NCBI GenBank assembly: GCA_964390805.1
Contig: CAYMKL010000165.1
Coordinates: 1 to 13,912, forward strand
Direction: 5' to 3'
Source of the DNA: CAYMKL01 sp964390805
GTDB taxonomy: Bacteria > Chloroflexota > Anaerolineae > VGOG01
Length of the DNA stretch: 13,912 bases
Shown: positions 12,964-13,912 of the stretch, in pieces
Layout of the letters: the number at the start of each line of letters is the position of its first letter
Position numbering within the stretch: the first letter of the stretch is position 1
Made by a program: the position numbers and the translations under genes
Notes under the pieces: generated by a model
Databases searched by the model: none
What the model was told of the DNA's origin: nothing
What the model saw: the letters and a program-made list of their open reading frames with translations, nothing else

Positions 12964-13365
12964 ATGCCTATTGTCCAAGTGCAAGCACAGTTGTCCATGA
13001 ATGAACTGCTGAGCGCTGTTAGCCAGTTGAGCAAAGCCGACTTAGAGCGTTTTATGTCTCAGGCCCTTGCGCTACGGGCACAGCGACAAGCCCCCAGCTT
13101 ACCTCGGGGTGAAGCTGAACTACTACTGAAGATCAATCAAGGCATACCGCCTGAAGTTCAGAGTCGCTATGACGTGCTCATTGTCAAACGGCAAACAGAA
13201 ACGCTCTCGTCGGACGAATATGCTGAGCTATTGCGACTAACTGACCTCATTGAGAACCTGGAAGCCCAGCGCATGACACACCTGGCAGAACTGGCTCAAC
13301 TGCGACAGATTACTCTGGTCAATCTCATGAAGCAGTTGAGCATTCCGTCCCCTACCTATGCCTGA
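12964..13365 (+). CDS. Small helical protein, partner of the HNH nuclease gene
   Basis: A 133-residue protein with a start fixed by a perfect AGGAGG at seven nt. It is predicted to be almost all helical: MNELLSAVSQLSKADLERFMSQ (12-33), ELLLKINQGIPPEVQSRYDVL (52-72), then a heptad-rich stretch LSSDEYAELLRLTDLIENLE (81-100) running on to QLRQITLVNLMKQL (112-125). There is no signal peptide, membrane segment or catalytic motif. I recall similar LLxKINxGxPPExxxRYxxL proteins in Cyanobacteria and Chloroflexota, commonly placed next to HNH genes, but cannot name a family. It overlaps the HNH gene by 8 nt, so the two are made together. An antitoxin, inhibitor or DNA-targeting adaptor role is inference. 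Confidence 0.7.
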   Translation: MPIVQVQAQLSMNELLSAVSQLSKADLERFMSQALALRAQRQAPSLPRGEAELLLKINQGIPPEVQSRYDVLIVKRQTETLSSDEYAELLRLTDLIENLEAQRMTHLAELAQLRQITLVNLMKQLSIPSPTYA

Positions 13366-13792
13366 ACCACAGATCAGTGCACAAACGAAAACGGCTGTGG
13401 CGGCACGAGCCCTAGGTTGCTGTGAGTATTGTCGCAGCCAGGCGCGTTTTGCTACGCAATCGTTTTCAGTTGAGCACATTGTCCCCCGTAGTCGTGACGG
13501 CGAAAGCACATTGGATAACCTCGCTTTGGCATGTCAGGGCTGCAACAACCACAAGTACACGAAAACCGAAGGCCACGACCCTGCAACGGGTGAAACAGTG
13601 CCACTATACCATCCTAGACATCAGCGATGGCACGACCACTTCGCCTGGGACGAGGATTTCACGCACATGATAGGCCTAACACCAACAGGACGTGCTACGG
13701 TGCAAACCCTACACCTGAATCGGACTGGGCTAATCAGCTTGAGACGGATACTCTACGCAGCCGGGGAACATCCGCCAGCAGAAGACAGCTAA
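13358..13792 (+). CDS. HNH endonuclease
   Basis: A 144-residue protein starting at ATG 13358 inside the 3' end of the preceding gene, with no ribosome site of its own, so translational coupling is likely. The complete zinc-ribbon HNH fold is visible: CEYC (C22, C25), VEHIVPRSRDG with H40, LDNLALAC with N54 and C59, and CNNHK with C62 and H65. The HPRHQRWHDHF (85-95), LTPTGRATVQTLHLNR (107-122) and RILYAAG (130-136) tail is typical of small stand-alone HNH proteins that cut DNA with a metal ion. No methylase or restriction partner is present; the helical protein upstream is the only companion. The short length matches the stand-alone family and the gene appears intact. Confidence 0.88.
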   Translation: MPEPQISAQTKTAVAARALGCCEYCRSQARFATQSFSVEHIVPRSRDGESTLDNLALACQGCNNHKYTKTEGHDPATGETVPLYHPRHQRWHDHFAWDEDFTHMIGLTPTGRATVQTLHLNRTGLISLRRILYAAGEHPPAEDS

Positions 13793-13829
13793 TCGTACAC
13801 ACGCGCGTTCCCCGGACCAATGCGTGAAT

Positions 13830-13858
13830 TTGACATGGTCTCAATCCTCTGGTATACA
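13830..13858 (+). promoter_or_regulatory. Forward promoter for a gene beyond the window
   Basis: A perfect TTGACA (13830-13835), 17-nt spacer ending in TGG, and TATACA (13853-13858). The start would be near 13866. A possible ATG lies at 13909-13911 after GGGA, at the very edge. Nothing else is recognised in 13793-13912. Confidence 0.55.
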
Positions 13859-13912
13859 TTCACTACCGTACACTTTTTACCAAGCGAGGCATTTGGAATT
13901 CCACGGGAATGG

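Noticed and set aside
1..13912. CRISPR array
   Set aside because: No regularly spaced repeats of 20-40 nt with unique spacers. The repeats present are short tandems or isolated palindromes.

Overview
The window is about 14 kb of GC-rich (roughly 60%) bacterial DNA. It looks like a Chloroflexota genome of the Anaerolineae type. This is inference from protein style: a very large GT-C/PTPS-related membrane protein with tandem C-terminal beta-sandwich repeats, secreted proteins with (PT)n linkers and a hydrophobic-Leu-Pro-Leu tail (FLPLILK, YLPLLMK), and many short dispersed palindromic repeats. No rRNA, tRNA or CRISPR array is visible.

Layout. (1) 54-3869 (+) encodes a 1271-residue membrane protein whose reading frame has absorbed at least six short repeats. 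(2) 3967-4632 (+) is a solitary AbiEii/MNT-like nucleotidyltransferase behind its own promoter. (3) 4676-5418 is a complete REP-associated tyrosine transposase (RAYT) unit: a Y1/HUH transposase between four copies of a 15-nt inverted sequence. (4) 5446-5564 (-) looks like an unannotated small RNA gene: a TTGACA/TATCAT promoter, about 84 nt that fold into a three-way junction, and a U6 end. (5) 5577-7403 (+) is a fused ABC exporter, divergent from the small RNA. A C(UUCG)G hairpin at 7438-7457 separates it from the convergent operon. (6) 12625-7472 (-) is a two-gene operon of secreted alpha/beta-hydrolase-like proteins. The upstream gene (12625-10283) fuses a degenerate hydrolase-like domain to a canonical esterase domain. 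The downstream gene (10240-7472) carries two more copies of the first domain. (7) 12964-13792 (+) is an overlapping pair, a small helical protein and an HNH endonuclease, behind a good promoter. (8) A strong forward promoter at 13830-13858 points to a gene beyond the right edge.

The most notable themes are these. Palindromic repeat elements sit in frame inside three different proteins, and the paralogous hydrolase domains let two insertions be measured (about +8 and +19 residues). A structured RNA of unknown class lies between the transposon and the ABC gene. A secreted hydrolase-like family appears three times, with its nucleophile elbow changed from GVSNGG to ASSHAG or AFSHPG. The helical-protein/HNH pair has the layout of a small two-gene conflict module. 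Several promoters share an extended -10, TGTGGTA(C/T)(A/C)AT or TGnTATACt/a.
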